64,000 bases of DNA, taken from contig CAVPXF010000036.1 of assembly GCA_963709655.1 (NCBI GenBank), positions 95,327 through 159,326 on the forward strand, written 5' to 3'. The notes under the pieces were generated by a model that was not told where the DNA came from, made no database searches, and saw nothing but the letters and a program-made list of their open reading frames with translations. Source of the stretch: Roseiarcus sp963709655 (GTDB taxonomy: Bacteria > Pseudomonadota > Alphaproteobacteria > Rhizobiales > Beijerinckiaceae). The position numbers and the translations under genes were made by a program. Below are positions 35,713 through 45,215 of this stretch, piece by piece; the stretch's first letter is position 1; each line of letters opens with the position of its first letter.

Positions 35713-36516
35713 ATGAAGCGCGTCAAGGCGGTGATTTTCGATTGGGCCGGCACCGTCGTCGACTACGGCTCGCTCGCGCCGATGGGCGTGTTCGTCGAGA
35801 CGTTCGCCGAATTCGGCGTCGAGATCAGCATCGACGAAGCGCGCGGTCCGATGGGCATGGCCAAGCGGCCGCATATCGCGGCGCTGGTTGCAACGCCCCG
35901 GATCGCGGTGGCCTGGAAACGGAAGCACGGCCGCGCGCCGACCGAAGGCGACATCGACGCGCTCTATGACGTCTTCGTGCCGAAGAACGTTTCGGTCGCC
36001 GCCCATTACGCCGACGTCATTCCCGGGACCGGGGAGGTCGTGAGCGCGTTGCGCGCCGAGGGCGTGAAGATCGGGTCGTCGACCGGCTACACCCGCGAAA
36101 TCATGGCGCGGATCACGCCGCGCGCCGCCGAGCAGGGATTTGCGCCGGACAGCCTCGTTTGCACCGGCGACACCCCCGAAGGCCGGCCGAGCCCGCTGAT
36201 GTTTTACAAGGGCCTGATCGACCTCGACGTCTGGCCGGCCTGGCGCGCGATCAAGGTCGACGATACGGCGGTCGGCGTCGCGGAAGGCGTCAACGCCGGC
36301 GCCTGGGCGGTGGGCGTCGCCGTCAGCGGCAATGCGTTCGGCCTGTCGCTCGCCGACACGAAGGCCCTGTCGCCGGAAGAGTTCATGCGTCGCCGCGCGC
36401 GGGCGCAGGCCGCCCTTTACCGCGCCGGCGCGCATTACGTGATCGATTCCGTGGCCGACCTCCTGCCCGTCGTCTCCCAGATCGAGGGACGCCTCGCCCG
36501 CGGCGAGCGGCCGTGA
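35713..36516 (+). CDS. phnX: Phosphonoacetaldehyde hydrolase (phosphonatase)
   Basis: 267 residues. HAD-superfamily enzyme splitting phosphonoacetaldehyde into acetaldehyde and phosphate. The nucleophile Asp10 and Ala12 are in VIFDWAGTVVD, the Schiff-base lysine is Lys51 in GPMGMAKRPHI, GSSTGYT follows at ~121-127, and PEGRPSPLM and KVDDTAVGV complete the active site. All catalytic residues appear intact and the length is normal. The classical partner phnW (transaminase) is a broken remnant 1.2 kb away, so the substrate probably comes from the upstream FAD oxidase. Phosphate-starvation control is plausible but no Pho box was identified. Confidence 0.95.
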   Translation: MKRVKAVIFDWAGTVVDYGSLAPMGVFVETFAEFGVEISIDEARGPMGMAKRPHIAALVATPRIAVAWKRKHGRAPTEGDIDALYDVFVPKNVSVAAHYADVIPGTGEVVSALRAEGVKIGSSTGYTREIMARITPRAAEQGFAPDSLVCTGDTPEGRPSPLMFYKGLIDLDVWPAWRAIKVDDTAVGVAEGVNAGAWAVGVAVSGNAFGLSLADTKALSPEEFMRRRARAQAALYRAGAHYVIDSVADLLPVVSQIEGRLARGERP

Positions 36517-36730
36517 GCCCAAGAGCCGACGCGGGCTTCCTTCTCTCGTCGGGCCCGCCGGGTGAAGGGGGAACCGCATTTTGCCTCCGCTCTCCGCCGA
36601 ACCGAGGCTTTCGCGACGCCGGCTGAAGTCGAGACCGGGCCGCGCCTTTCAAGCGCCGTGATCTGCGCAAAGAGTGTTTTCGCCCGACAAAATTCATCTC
36701 TGGACCAGTTTCGACGGATAGGAGAACAGG

Positions 36731-37262
36731 ATGATCAGACTCTATGGGTCTGTGGGTGGTCGGGTGCGCCCTGTGCGTCACGCCAGTCGCCGCAGAGGAA
36801 GACGTGTATGACGGCCCCGTGGCCATCAAGCCGCTGACCGTCACCCCGCGGCCGCAGCAACCCGCCTCGCCCAACGCTGTCTGCGACTTCGAGCATCAGT
36901 GCTACCCGGCAAACGGCGGACCCATGCCTCCTGGGGCTCCCCCAGTCGTGGCGGTCAAGCCCATCGCGCCCCGAGACCCAGCAGCGAGCTCCAGCAGTGA
37001 CGACCCCGTCGTCACGGCGTGGCGCGACTGCATGGGTCAGGCCCTGCAGAGCTACGAACAGTCGCACGACCTTCATGGCCTGCAGGCGATGACGGCGAGC
37101 TGTCAGGTCCGGCTGGAGGAGCAGCGTGGCGAGGACTTCGCCGGGACCGAACCTCCGTTGGCGTCGTTTTCCCAAAATGGCCGTCGCAATCTCGGCTGCG
37201 GCTGGTGGCCGATCGGCAGCGATGCCGACCGCGACTGTGCGGCGGGAGGCCATCGCTTCTGA
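36731..37262 (+). CDS. Small secreted hypothetical protein, start region frameshifted
   Basis: No family recognised. The main frame (from 36744) begins MGLWVVGCALCVTPVAAEED, a hydrophobic signal-peptide core without the usual basic N-terminus, then a Pro-rich segment and a Cys-containing tail of about 170 residues in total. A good Shine-Dalgarno (AGGAG, 36720-36724) points instead to an ATG at 36731 encoding MIRL in another frame. Joining them would give a normal n-region followed by the hydrophobic core. So a small indel at about 36740-36744 is likely. Probably periplasmic. Confidence 0.55.
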
Positions 37263-37289
37263 CGGCCAACCCCCCTGCTCAGCGCGGCG

Positions 37290-37684
37290 CGGCCGAGCGG
37301 ATCGGCGCGCGCTCGAGCCCGATGAGCAACGAGACGGCGCGCCAGCGTGGTTGCCGTCGCGTTGGCGTAGCGGCGCGGGCTGAACGGCAGGGTCTCCATT
37401 TCGCGCGCGATCGCCGCGATCACGCGCGGATGGCCGTGTCCCAGCTGGTGCACGCTGTTGCCGTGGAAGTCGAGGATGCGTCGCCCGTCGATGTCGGTCA
37501 GCACCGCGCCCTCCGCCCGCACGATCTCGGTCAGGCACGGCGTCGACAGCGACTGTCGCAGGAAGTAGCGCTCGTCCTCGTCGAGCGCGGCGCGCGCCCG
37601 CTCGCTCAAGGAGACGCGCCACGCCGCGCGCGCCGGCGTCATGTTCCCTTCGCCTTCGCTCGGCGGCAGAGCGGGATCTTTCAT
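37290..37684 (-). pseudogene. Truncated PbfA-like class III aminotransferase-fold gene
   Basis: The first ~100 residues are recognisable: FLRQSLSTPCLTEI, GAVLTDIDGRRILDFHGNSV, HQLGHGHPRV, LPFSPRRYAN. This is the N-terminal signature of the class III PLP proteins found in phosphonate clusters, including (R)-1-hydroxy-2-aminoethylphosphonate ammonia-lyase (PbfA). The homology stops near 37310 and the PLP lysine region and the rest (~350 residues) are missing. Its start overlaps the end of the phnW remnant by ATGA, preserving the ancestral operon join. Adjacent to phnX, so it was part of the same aminophosphonate pathway. PbfA assignment is by context and motif. Confidence 0.7.
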
Positions 37685-37920
37685 CTTGCGGGGGCCAGAT
37701 CGCCGTTCATTTCGATCAGCGTCTCGCGCACCGCTTCGAGCGCGCCGCGCATGTCATCGGCCTGCGTCGGCGCCGTGACATAGCGCCCCTCGCCGTGCGC
37801 GATCTTCGGCACGCGCTCCATCCGCTGGCGATGGAGGGCGATAAACGCGGCGTCTCGCGATCCCCGGTCACGGACCACGGCCTGCCGCACGGATTTCGAC
37901 GTCGTCAGCGGCTCCGGCGT
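37681..37920 (-). pseudogene. phnW: phnW remnant with internal deletion
   Basis: Reading leftwards, the frame gives TPEPLTTSKSVRQAVV then RDAAFIALH and IAHGEGRYV, matching the N-terminal part of 2-aminoethylphosphonate:pyruvate transaminase (TPGPLTTS..., ...HGEGTHV). It then jumps to MRGALEAVRETLIEMN, which resembles the last ~20 residues of the same enzyme. About 300 residues including the PLP lysine are lost, and no start codon is seen before the TPEP segment. Its stop overlaps the start of the pbfA-like remnant. The assignment rests on motif memory, since no alignment could be run. Confidence 0.65.
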
Positions 37921-37980
37921 CCGCCGGTCGCTATGATCAGCGCGGCATCGGGTGTCGCTGAACGTCTCTGGGGGATGATA

Positions 37981-38057
37981 TGGTGCCGCAAGGAGGAATT
38001 CGAACCCCCGACCCCATCATTACGAATGACGTGCTCTACCAGCTGAGCTATTGCGGC
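37981..38057 (-). tRNA. tRNA-Thr (anticodon CGU)
   Basis: Minus-strand cloverleaf of 77 nt including encoded CCA. Acceptor GCCGCAA/TTGCGGC, D arm GCTC/GAGC, anticodon stem CGTCA/TGATG with loop TTCGTAA (anticodon CGU, reads ACG). The T arm is GGGGG-TTCGAATT-CCTCC, giving an 8-nt T-loop where 7 is the rule. The extra base is either a sequence error or an unusual natural variant. Confidence 0.93.
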
Positions 38058-38234
38058 GCCTTGCCGGCTCGTGGGACGGCGCGCCCTACGGTCGGCGTCG
38101 CTGTCTATGCCAATTCCCTCGACTTTGGCAATAGGTCCATGCAAGCCCGGCGCCGGGCCTAGGATCGCGCGCCAAGCTCGCTTAAGGTTGGGGCTACGCC
38201 GGCCGGCCCGGCGTCGATAGGGAGGCGTGTGGTC

Positions 38235-38978
38235 ATGACGGGACGGTTGGCTGGCAAGCTTGCGGTTCTGACGGCGGCGGGGGCGGGGATCGGCCGGGCG
38301 ACCGCCGAGGCCTTAGTCCAGGAGGGCGCGCACGTCATCGCTACCGACGTCAATCCCGACGCGCTCGCCGGGCTCGACGCCGACCGGCGAAAGCTCGACG
38401 TCCGCTCGAGCGACGAGGTTCTGGCCCTCGCCCGCGCGCTGGGCCCGATCGACGTTCTGTTCAACTGCGCGGGCTTCGTCCATCACGGCGCCGCGCTCGA
38501 GTGTTCGGACGAGGACTGGGATTTCGCGTTCGATCTCAACGTCAAGTCGATGCACCGCACGATCCGGGCTTTCCTGCCCGGCATGCTGGAGAAGGGCGGC
38601 GGCTCGATCGTCAACGTCGCCTCGGCCGCCTCCTCGGTGAAGGGCGTGCCGAACCGCTACGTCTACGGCGCGAGCAAGGCCGCGGTGATCGGCCTCACCA
38701 AGGCGGTGGCGGCCGACTACATCCGCAAGGGCGTGCGCTGCAACGCCATCTGCCCCGGCACGGTCGAAAGCCCGTCGCTCGAGGGCCGCATCGCCGCGCT
38801 GAGCCGCGCCTCCGGCCAGACGGTCGAGGCGGTGCGGCAGGCCTTCGTCGACCGCCAGCCGATGGGCCGGCTCGGCCGGCCCGAGGAAGTCGCGGCGCTC
38901 GCCGTCTATCTGGCTTCCGACGAGAGCGCCTTCACCACCGGACAGATCCACCTCGTCGACGGCGGCTGGTCGATGTAA
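38235..38978 (+). CDS. Short-chain dehydrogenase, sugar/hydroxyacid type
   Basis: 247 residues. SDR fold: LTAAGAGIGRA (cofactor loop), DVNPDA with Asp after strand 2 (NAD+ preference), NCAG, and catalytic Ser/Tyr/Lys in SAASSVKG and YGASK. It is the short form related to 2-keto-3-deoxy-L-fuconate dehydrogenase and human DHRS6/BDH2. The ATG at 38235 is preferred to the GTG at 38229 because GGAGG (38221-38225) lies 9 bases before the ATG. It stands alone, but the next genes are a sugar isomerase, LacI and a sugar ABC importer, so oxidation of a sugar, polyol or sugar acid is a reasonable guess. Confidence 0.85.
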   Translation: MTGRLAGKLAVLTAAGAGIGRATAEALVQEGAHVIATDVNPDALAGLDADRRKLDVRSSDEVLALARALGPIDVLFNCAGFVHHGAALECSDEDWDFAFDLNVKSMHRTIRAFLPGMLEKGGGSIVNVASAASSVKGVPNRYVYGASKAAVIGLTKAVAADYIRKGVRCNAICPGTVESPSLEGRIAALSRASGQTVEAVRQAFVDRQPMGRLGRPEEVAALAVYLASDESAFTTGQIHLVDGGWSM

Positions 38979-39861
38979 GGTCCGAGCAAAAACCTCAGCG
39001 GGCCTTTCAACGACTTACGGGCGACTTTGGGGCAAAAGGCACTGCCAAGCCGGGCCGCCATGACAGGAACCTCATCCTGATCCCCGGGTCAGGCTCGGCG
39101 CGGGGCCTGCCATTTTCGAGTCGGTTTCGAGTGTTTTCAAGGAGATGCGGCGCCATTCTCGATTCACCCGCAACCGCCGGACCGAGCCGCCATAACCTCA
39201 TCCTGTGCCTGTTGAATGATGATCAGTGGATGGGGACGCTCAGTGCGCGCTGAAGCGTCCTCCGACATCTCCGGGCTGGACTTGGGATCAGGACGAGGGC
39301 GTGGGCCCGGGCGCTGAATCCATGTTTTCAAGGTCTTACGGCAGGTATTCCGGGCGATCGCAACGGCCGACGCGTCCGACCTTCGGCCAACGCCCCCACA
39401 ATTGTCCTTCGAACGGTCCCCCTCCCCCGCGCTGACGCGCAGCGGAGGAAAGCCGCCGACGCCGCTCCTTCCCCGTGTCGCGCGAGCGAAACGGGGATGG
39501 GCGGCGGAGGAGGCGCGCCGCTCGGCGGCTTGGCAGCCAACCAGCGCCTGCGGCGCGCCATTATGGATGAAAATGAGGTCCACCCGGGTGTTGGCGGTAT
39601 GCGCAGGATGCATAAGGCTGCAGCCATCCATTCTATTTTCGTGGCAATTACGGGCAAAAAATGTTTTGCTCGGCCCCCCTCGCTCGCGAAAAAACGGCCG
39701 CCCGTAAGAACGCTCGCCATCGGACGTTTGTCGGCGCCCATTTGCGTCCGTTCGGGTCATCAGGTGAGATTAGCGCGAGTTCCGGAATCCCGCAAGAAAA
39801 TGCACGCCTGCGGGAAAAGCACGCGGCATTTCGCCACTGCCGCCGCCGTCCGGCGTCGATT
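38979..39861. other. 880-bp region without a supported gene
   Basis: Long open frames on both strands look non-coding in composition (Arg/Pro/Ser-rich with no domain). It contains decayed copies of the cctcatcctg...gaaggatga hairpin (near 39074 and 39192-39222). No RNA gene was recognised. Confidence 0.5.
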
Positions 39862-40425
39862 TCACTCAAGGTTGGTGTGCCGCGCCCGCATCGTATCCGC
39901 GGTTTCGCCGAACCGCGACCTGAGCCTCAGGATCGCGAGCTCGAAGGCGATCATCTGAGCCGTCTCGAACAGCGAGCCCATCGGCAGCGCCGAGAGCCCG
40001 CCGCCTTGGTCGTTCGCCATGGTCTGGGCCGGGATGACGGTCACGACATCGACGCGTCGCGCAAGCTCGCCCTCCGACTGAGCGGTGACGAGCGCGGTGC
40101 GTGCGCCGGACGAACGCGCAATGCCGACGAGCGCGCGGGCGGTGGCGAGATCGCCGGGACCGGCGGAGACGATCAGGAGGTCGCCCGGGCCGACGGCGGG
40201 CGCCGTCATGTCGCCCCAGACCGCGACATTGCGGCCCATGTGAAAGAGCCGCATGGCGAAGCCGCGCATCTGCAGGCCCTCGCGCCCGAGGCCGAATACG
40301 ACGATGCGCCGGGCTGCGAAGATCGCCTCGATCAGCCCGTCGAGCGCGTCCTCCGGCATCGCGGCGAACACGCCTTCGAGGTCGTTCAATGCGCCTTTGG
40401 CCAGAGCGTGCAAGGTCTCCGTCAT
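39862..40425 (-). CDS. 6-phospho-3-hexuloisomerase (SIS domain)
   Basis: 187 residues. Sugar-isomerase (SIS) fold with RIVVFGLGREGLQMRGFAMR near residue 40 and LLIVSAGPGDLATARALV near 85. These match the phosphohexuloisomerase family, which converts arabino-3-hexulose 6-phosphate to fructose 6-phosphate. The ATG at 40425 has GGAGG five bases upstream. The usual partner, hexulose-phosphate synthase, is absent, so this is probably not the formaldehyde-fixing RuMP pathway. Next to LacI, a YtfQRT/YjfF-type importer and a PfkB kinase, it more likely isomerises a sugar phosphate made from an imported hexulose. Confidence 0.82.
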   Translation of the reverse strand: MTETLHALAKGALNDLEGVFAAMPEDALDGLIEAIFAARRIVVFGLGREGLQMRGFAMRLFHMGRNVAVWGDMTAPAVGPGDLLIVSAGPGDLATARALVGIARSSGARTALVTAQSEGELARRVDVVTVIPAQTMANDQGGGLSALPMGSLFETAQMIAFELAILRLRSRFGETADTMRARHTNLE

Positions 40426-40822
40426 CGTTTCCTCCCTCTTCCCGGTCATGCCGATCCGATCCGTCCCGCCGATCAGGCTACGTCGGCGATGCGCGACACG
40501 CAAATCTTGGCAAGGGTCTTGAGGGCAAGTTCGTTTGAGGTCGACACAGGCTGCGCGTCCTCACTCGCCGCCCGGATGCGGTGTGATTGTCCGACGAGAA
40601 CAAGCAGACCGCATGGTTCCGGCTTCCCGAAGCATTTGCCGCCGGAAGCCGTAACCCTGGCGGCGACACGAGCCAAGAGGCGTGGGACGGCGCCAAACTC
40701 AAAGAAGGATCGACTGGCGTCCAGTCCGATCGCCGAATGGGAGAAGGGCGCTCGACGGAACCAACTTCTGGATTGCGGCGTTCAAGCCTCCGGATCGCAT
40801 TTCTTTGCCGAGCGAGGAAGGC

Positions 40823-41017
40823 ATGCAATACCGGGTGCAATTTCTCGACAAGCTGGACAACGTCCTTCGTGAGATGCAAGCCGACGCCCAAAGCGCCGGA
40901 CTCGCTTTCCTGCGTGCGGGAAGCGACGTCTGGCCGCCGCACGCCATTCGGGTCCGCGTGCTCGACCGCGCCGGGCGCGCCTCCGTTTCCAAGCCGTGGC
41001 GCGCGCGGGCCGCGTAG
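40823..41017 (+). CDS. Small conserved-type hypothetical protein (64 aa)
   Basis: 64 residues: MQYRVQFLDKLDNVLREMQA..., ending near WPPHAIRVRVLDRAGR. The ATG at 40823 is preceded by GAGGAAGG. The beta-alpha-beta-like pattern recalls short Hyphomicrobiales hypotheticals but no named family is assigned. The rest of 40426-41105 shows no other gene. Confidence 0.5.
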   Translation: MQYRVQFLDKLDNVLREMQADAQSAGLAFLRAGSDVWPPHAIRVRVLDRAGRASVSKPWRARAA

Positions 41018-41020
41018 TCC

Positions 41021-41080
41021 GGCGACGCGGTCAACGACAGTCAACGACCGCGCCTACCGCGTCAACGACCGCGCCTACAA
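41021..41080. repeat. REP-type half-sites, family A
   Basis: gtcaacgaccgcgcctac occurs twice (41040-41057 and 41061-41078), preceded by a partial copy at 41027. The same core, in palindromic form, recurs at 43491-43635 and 47195-47255, all within the sugar locus. Confidence 0.8.
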
Positions 41081-41105
41081 AGCGCCGAAGGAAACACAGA
41101 CAGCC

Positions 41106-42188
41106 CTAGACGGACTTCCGCATCACGATCGGGCACTCGACCTTGATCGGCCGCGGCCGCGCCTCGTGGCCAGCGACCGCGTCGATCAGCCATTCGGCGG
41201 CGATCGCCCCCATCTCGAAATGCGGCAGCAGCACGGTGGTTAGCGGCGGATGCAGGTGCTGGGCGATCTCGCGGTCGTCGTAGCCCATCACCGCCACGTC
41301 GTCCGGGATCTTGAGCCCGAGTTCTCTCAGCGCCTCGTAGCAACCGACCGCCATCATGTCGTTGCCGCAAAAGATCGCGGTCGGCGGGACTTTCAGCGCC
41401 ATCAGCGACCGGGTCGCGTCGTAACCGGACAGCGGCTGCCAGTTGCCCTCGCGCACGAGGTCGGGATCGAACGGCAGCTCGGCGGTGGCCAGCGCCTGCC
41501 GGTAGCCGCGCAAGCGCTGCCGCGCGGCTTCCATGCTCGTCTCGCCGTTGATAAAGCCGATGCGCTTGTGACCGGCGCGAATGAGGACGTCGGTGGCGGC
41601 GTGGCCGCCCGCGACCTCGCCCGGCGCCACCGAGGGGAGCGCGCCGCCGGGCGCGTGGCAGTTCAGCAGCACGATCGGCGCCGGCGACGCCCACGCCGGG
41701 GCTTCGATGAGCCGCGTGTTGATGGTCGCGTAGACGAGGCCGGCGAGCGGCAGCTCGGCGAGCTGCGCGAGCGCCGCCGCCTCCATGTCGGCGTCGCCGC
41801 GCGTCGCCATCACCGTCACCGTCAGGCCATGCGCCCATGCCTTTTCCCGGACGCCGTCGAGCCCGATCGCGGTCCACGGGTCAGTCGAAAGCTCGTCGCA
41901 GACAAACCCGATGGTCGTCGCCGTCGATGCCGAAGGCGCGCCGCCGCGCCGCACCTGCTGATAGCCGAGCTTGGCCGCCGCCCTGATCACGCGCTCGCGG
42001 GTCTTCGGCGAGAGACGGGCGCCGTCGGCGTGGTTGAGCACCAGCGAGACGGTCGTCTGGGAGACGCGTGCTTCGTTGGCGACGTCGATCATGGTGGGGC
42101 GCCGCGCCGGCGCCTTCCGTCGGCGATAGCCACGCTTGCCCGGCGCTTCGCGCTTCTGGCTCCCGTAGGCGGCCTTTTTGTCCAGCAT
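41106..42188 (-). CDS. LacI-family transcriptional regulator
   Basis: 360 residues. The HTH is MIDVANEARVSQTTVSLVLN with the hinge region RVIRAAAKLGYQ, preceded by a basic ~30-residue extension. The C-terminal ~280 residues are a periplasmic-binding-protein-like sugar sensor (TIGFVCDELSTDPW..., FINGETSMEAARQR, CGNDMMAVGCYEAL). The ATG at 42188 was chosen over an upstream non-ATG start. Divergent from ytfQ, whose promoter is in the shared 256-bp gap, so it is the probable repressor of the importer genes. The ligand is presumably the imported sugar or its phosphate. Confidence 0.9.
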   Translation of the reverse strand: MLDKKAAYGSQKREAPGKRGYRRRKAPARRPTMIDVANEARVSQTTVSLVLNHADGARLSPKTRERVIRAAAKLGYQQVRRGGAPSASTATTIGFVCDELSTDPWTAIGLDGVREKAWAHGLTVTVMATRGDADMEAAALAQLAELPLAGLVYATINTRLIEAPAWASPAPIVLLNCHAPGGALPSVAPGEVAGGHAATDVLIRAGHKRIGFINGETSMEAARQRLRGYRQALATAELPFDPDLVREGNWQPLSGYDATRSLMALKVPPTAIFCGNDMMAVGCYEALRELGLKIPDDVAVMGYDDREIAQHLHPPLTTVLLPHFEMGAIAAEWLIDAVAGHEARPRPIKVECPIVMRKSV

Positions 42189-42274
42189 CTCACCCTCGTG
42201 CCGGCGGTGCAAATATTATTAGCAGAACAACATCTTGAAAAAACTGCAAAATGTCAAATTCTTTCGTTTTCCCA

Positions 42275-42302
42275 TTGACAAGTTTTAGCGCCCCATTATC
42301 CT
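42275..42302 (+). promoter_or_regulatory. Sigma-70-type promoter of the sugar ABC operon
   Basis: TTGACA (42275-42280), 16-bp spacer, TATCCT (42297-42302), about 140 bp before the ytfQ ATG. An AT-rich stretch at 42210-42275, unusual for this genome, lies just upstream and is a likely LacI/activator site, but I found no clean LacI palindrome. Confidence 0.55.
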
Positions 42303-42444
42303 CCGACGCGCTCGGGGTTCAAGCGCGAAGACACGGCGCGGCCTTATCGCCGCGGGGAACCGTCTCGCGTCCCGAAAACCGAACGGTGAAGAGCGCCGTC
42401 ACGACGCGCATGAAGGCGCGTTCGCGAAGGAGGAGGAAATCAAC

Positions 42445-43422
42445 ATGCTCATTACACGCAGACACGTGCTGATCGGGACGGCGGGCGCCGCAGCCTTCGG
42501 AATCGTCCCGGCCTTCGGACAAGTCCCGCCGCTGAAGAAGAAGGATACCTACAAGGTCGGCTTCGCCCAGACCGAGAGCAACAATCCCTGGCGTCTCGCC
42601 CAGACCGCAAGCATGAAGGACGAGGCCGCCAAGCGCGGCTGCCAGCTCGTCTACACCGACGCCGCCGGCTCCGCCGCCAAGCAGGTCGCCGACGTCAACA
42701 GCATGATCGCCCAGGGCGTCGATTTCATCTTCCTCGCGCCGCGCGAGGAGAAGCCTCTGGCGACCGCCGTGCTGAACGCCAAGAAGGCCGGCATCCCGGT
42801 GCTTGCGGTCGACCGCGACCTCGATCAGGCGATCGCCAAGAGGGGTGTGGATTATCTGGCGTTCATCGGCTCCAATTTCATCCTGGAAGGCCAGCGCGTC
42901 GCGGACTGGACCATCGCCAAGACCGGCGGCACGGGCAAGATCATCGAGCTCGAAGGCACCATCGGCTCCTCGCCGGCCAACGATCGCAAGAAGGGCTTCG
43001 ATGATACGATCAAGGCCAAGGCGCCCGGGTTGGTCATCCTCGCCAGCCAGTCCGGCGATTTCGCCCGCGACAAGGGCCGGCAGGTGGCGGAGACGCTGTT
43101 GCAGGCGCATCCGGACGCCACCATCGTCTACGCCCACAACGACGAAATGGCGCTCGGCGCGATCGCGGCCATCGAGGCCGCCGGCAAGGTTCCCGGCAAG
43201 GACATTCTCGTGGTCTCGATCGACGGCGAGAAGGATGGGCTGCAGGCGATCGCCGACGGCAAGCTCGGCTGCTCGTGCGAGTGCAACCCGCGCTTCGGAC
43301 CTGCGGCTTTCGACATCCTGTACAAGTACGGCGCCGGCGAGAAGATCCCGCCGCTGATCATCAACCCCGACCACTTCTACGACGCGAGCAACGTGGCCGC
43401 CGCCCTGCCGACCGCCTACTGA
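42445..43422 (+). CDS. ytfQ: Sugar ABC transporter substrate-binding protein, YtfQ-like
   Basis: 325 residues. N-terminal Tat/Sec-like signal (MLITRRHVLIGTAGAAAFG, with RR before the hydrophobic core). Type I periplasmic sugar-binding fold follows: YKVGFAQTESNNPWRLAQT, DVNSMIAQGVDFIFLAPRE, VLAVDRDLDQ, and VYAHNDEMALGAIAAIEAAG. The opening FAQTESNNPWR and the presence of two separate permeases match the YtfQ-YtfR-YtfT-YjfF galactofuranose importer of E. coli rather than the ribose system. The ATG at 42445 follows GGAGGAGGAAATCAAC. Substrate is probably a furanose sugar but is not proven. Confidence 0.88.
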   Translation: MLITRRHVLIGTAGAAAFGIVPAFGQVPPLKKKDTYKVGFAQTESNNPWRLAQTASMKDEAAKRGCQLVYTDAAGSAAKQVADVNSMIAQGVDFIFLAPREEKPLATAVLNAKKAGIPVLAVDRDLDQAIAKRGVDYLAFIGSNFILEGQRVADWTIAKTGGTGKIIELEGTIGSSPANDRKKGFDDTIKAKAPGLVILASQSGDFARDKGRQVAETLLQAHPDATIVYAHNDEMALGAIAAIEAAGKVPGKDILVVSIDGEKDGLQAIADGKLGCSCECNPRFGPAAFDILYKYGAGEKIPPLIINPDHFYDASNVAAALPTAY

Positions 43423-43449
43423 GCCGGCTCGCCTTTCGCTTGCCCAAAA

Positions 43450-43481
43450 CCCTCCCGCCTGCTTTGCTGCCGGCGGGAGGG
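43450..43481 (+). terminator. Hairpin after ytfQ
   Basis: Perfect 10-bp stem (ccctcccgcc / ggcgggaggg) with a 12-nt loop, 28 bp after the ytfQ stop. No T-run follows, so it is probably an mRNA-stabilising or attenuating hairpin that keeps binding-protein levels above ATPase levels. Confidence 0.65.
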
Positions 43482-43490
43482 CGCGTCGCT

Positions 43491-43635
43491 TGTCGTAGCC
43501 GCGATCGCTGATCGCGGCTGACGCGGTCCAAAGGGCGTCCAAATCGACGCCCGTCTTTCGACGGGCTAATGGACGACGTCAATTGTAGGCGCGATCGCTG
43601 ATCGCGGCTGACGCGGTCACCGACCGCGTCTACAA
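43491..43635. repeat. REP-type palindromes, family A
   Basis: Two copies of cgcgatcgctgatcgcggct followed by gacgcggtc (43498-43529 and 43590-43620), the second closing with accgaccgcgtctacaa. Between them lies cgcccgtctttcgacgggct, which has a near-identical copy at 62077-62100. Located between ytfQ and ytfR. Confidence 0.8.
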
Positions 43636-43673
43636 GGGCGCTGTTCGCAAAAAAACCGGGAGCCGGATAAGCC

Positions 43674-45207
<1,534 letters not shown>

Positions 45208-45215
<8 letters not shown>

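Noticed and set aside
39164..39760. 198-codon minus-strand frame in the 39-kb gap
   Set aside because: Looks like translated intergenic repeat, with no recognisable family.
39862..40425. RuMP formaldehyde fixation pathway
   Set aside because: Only the isomerase is present; no hexulose-phosphate synthase is near it, and neighbours are sugar transport genes.
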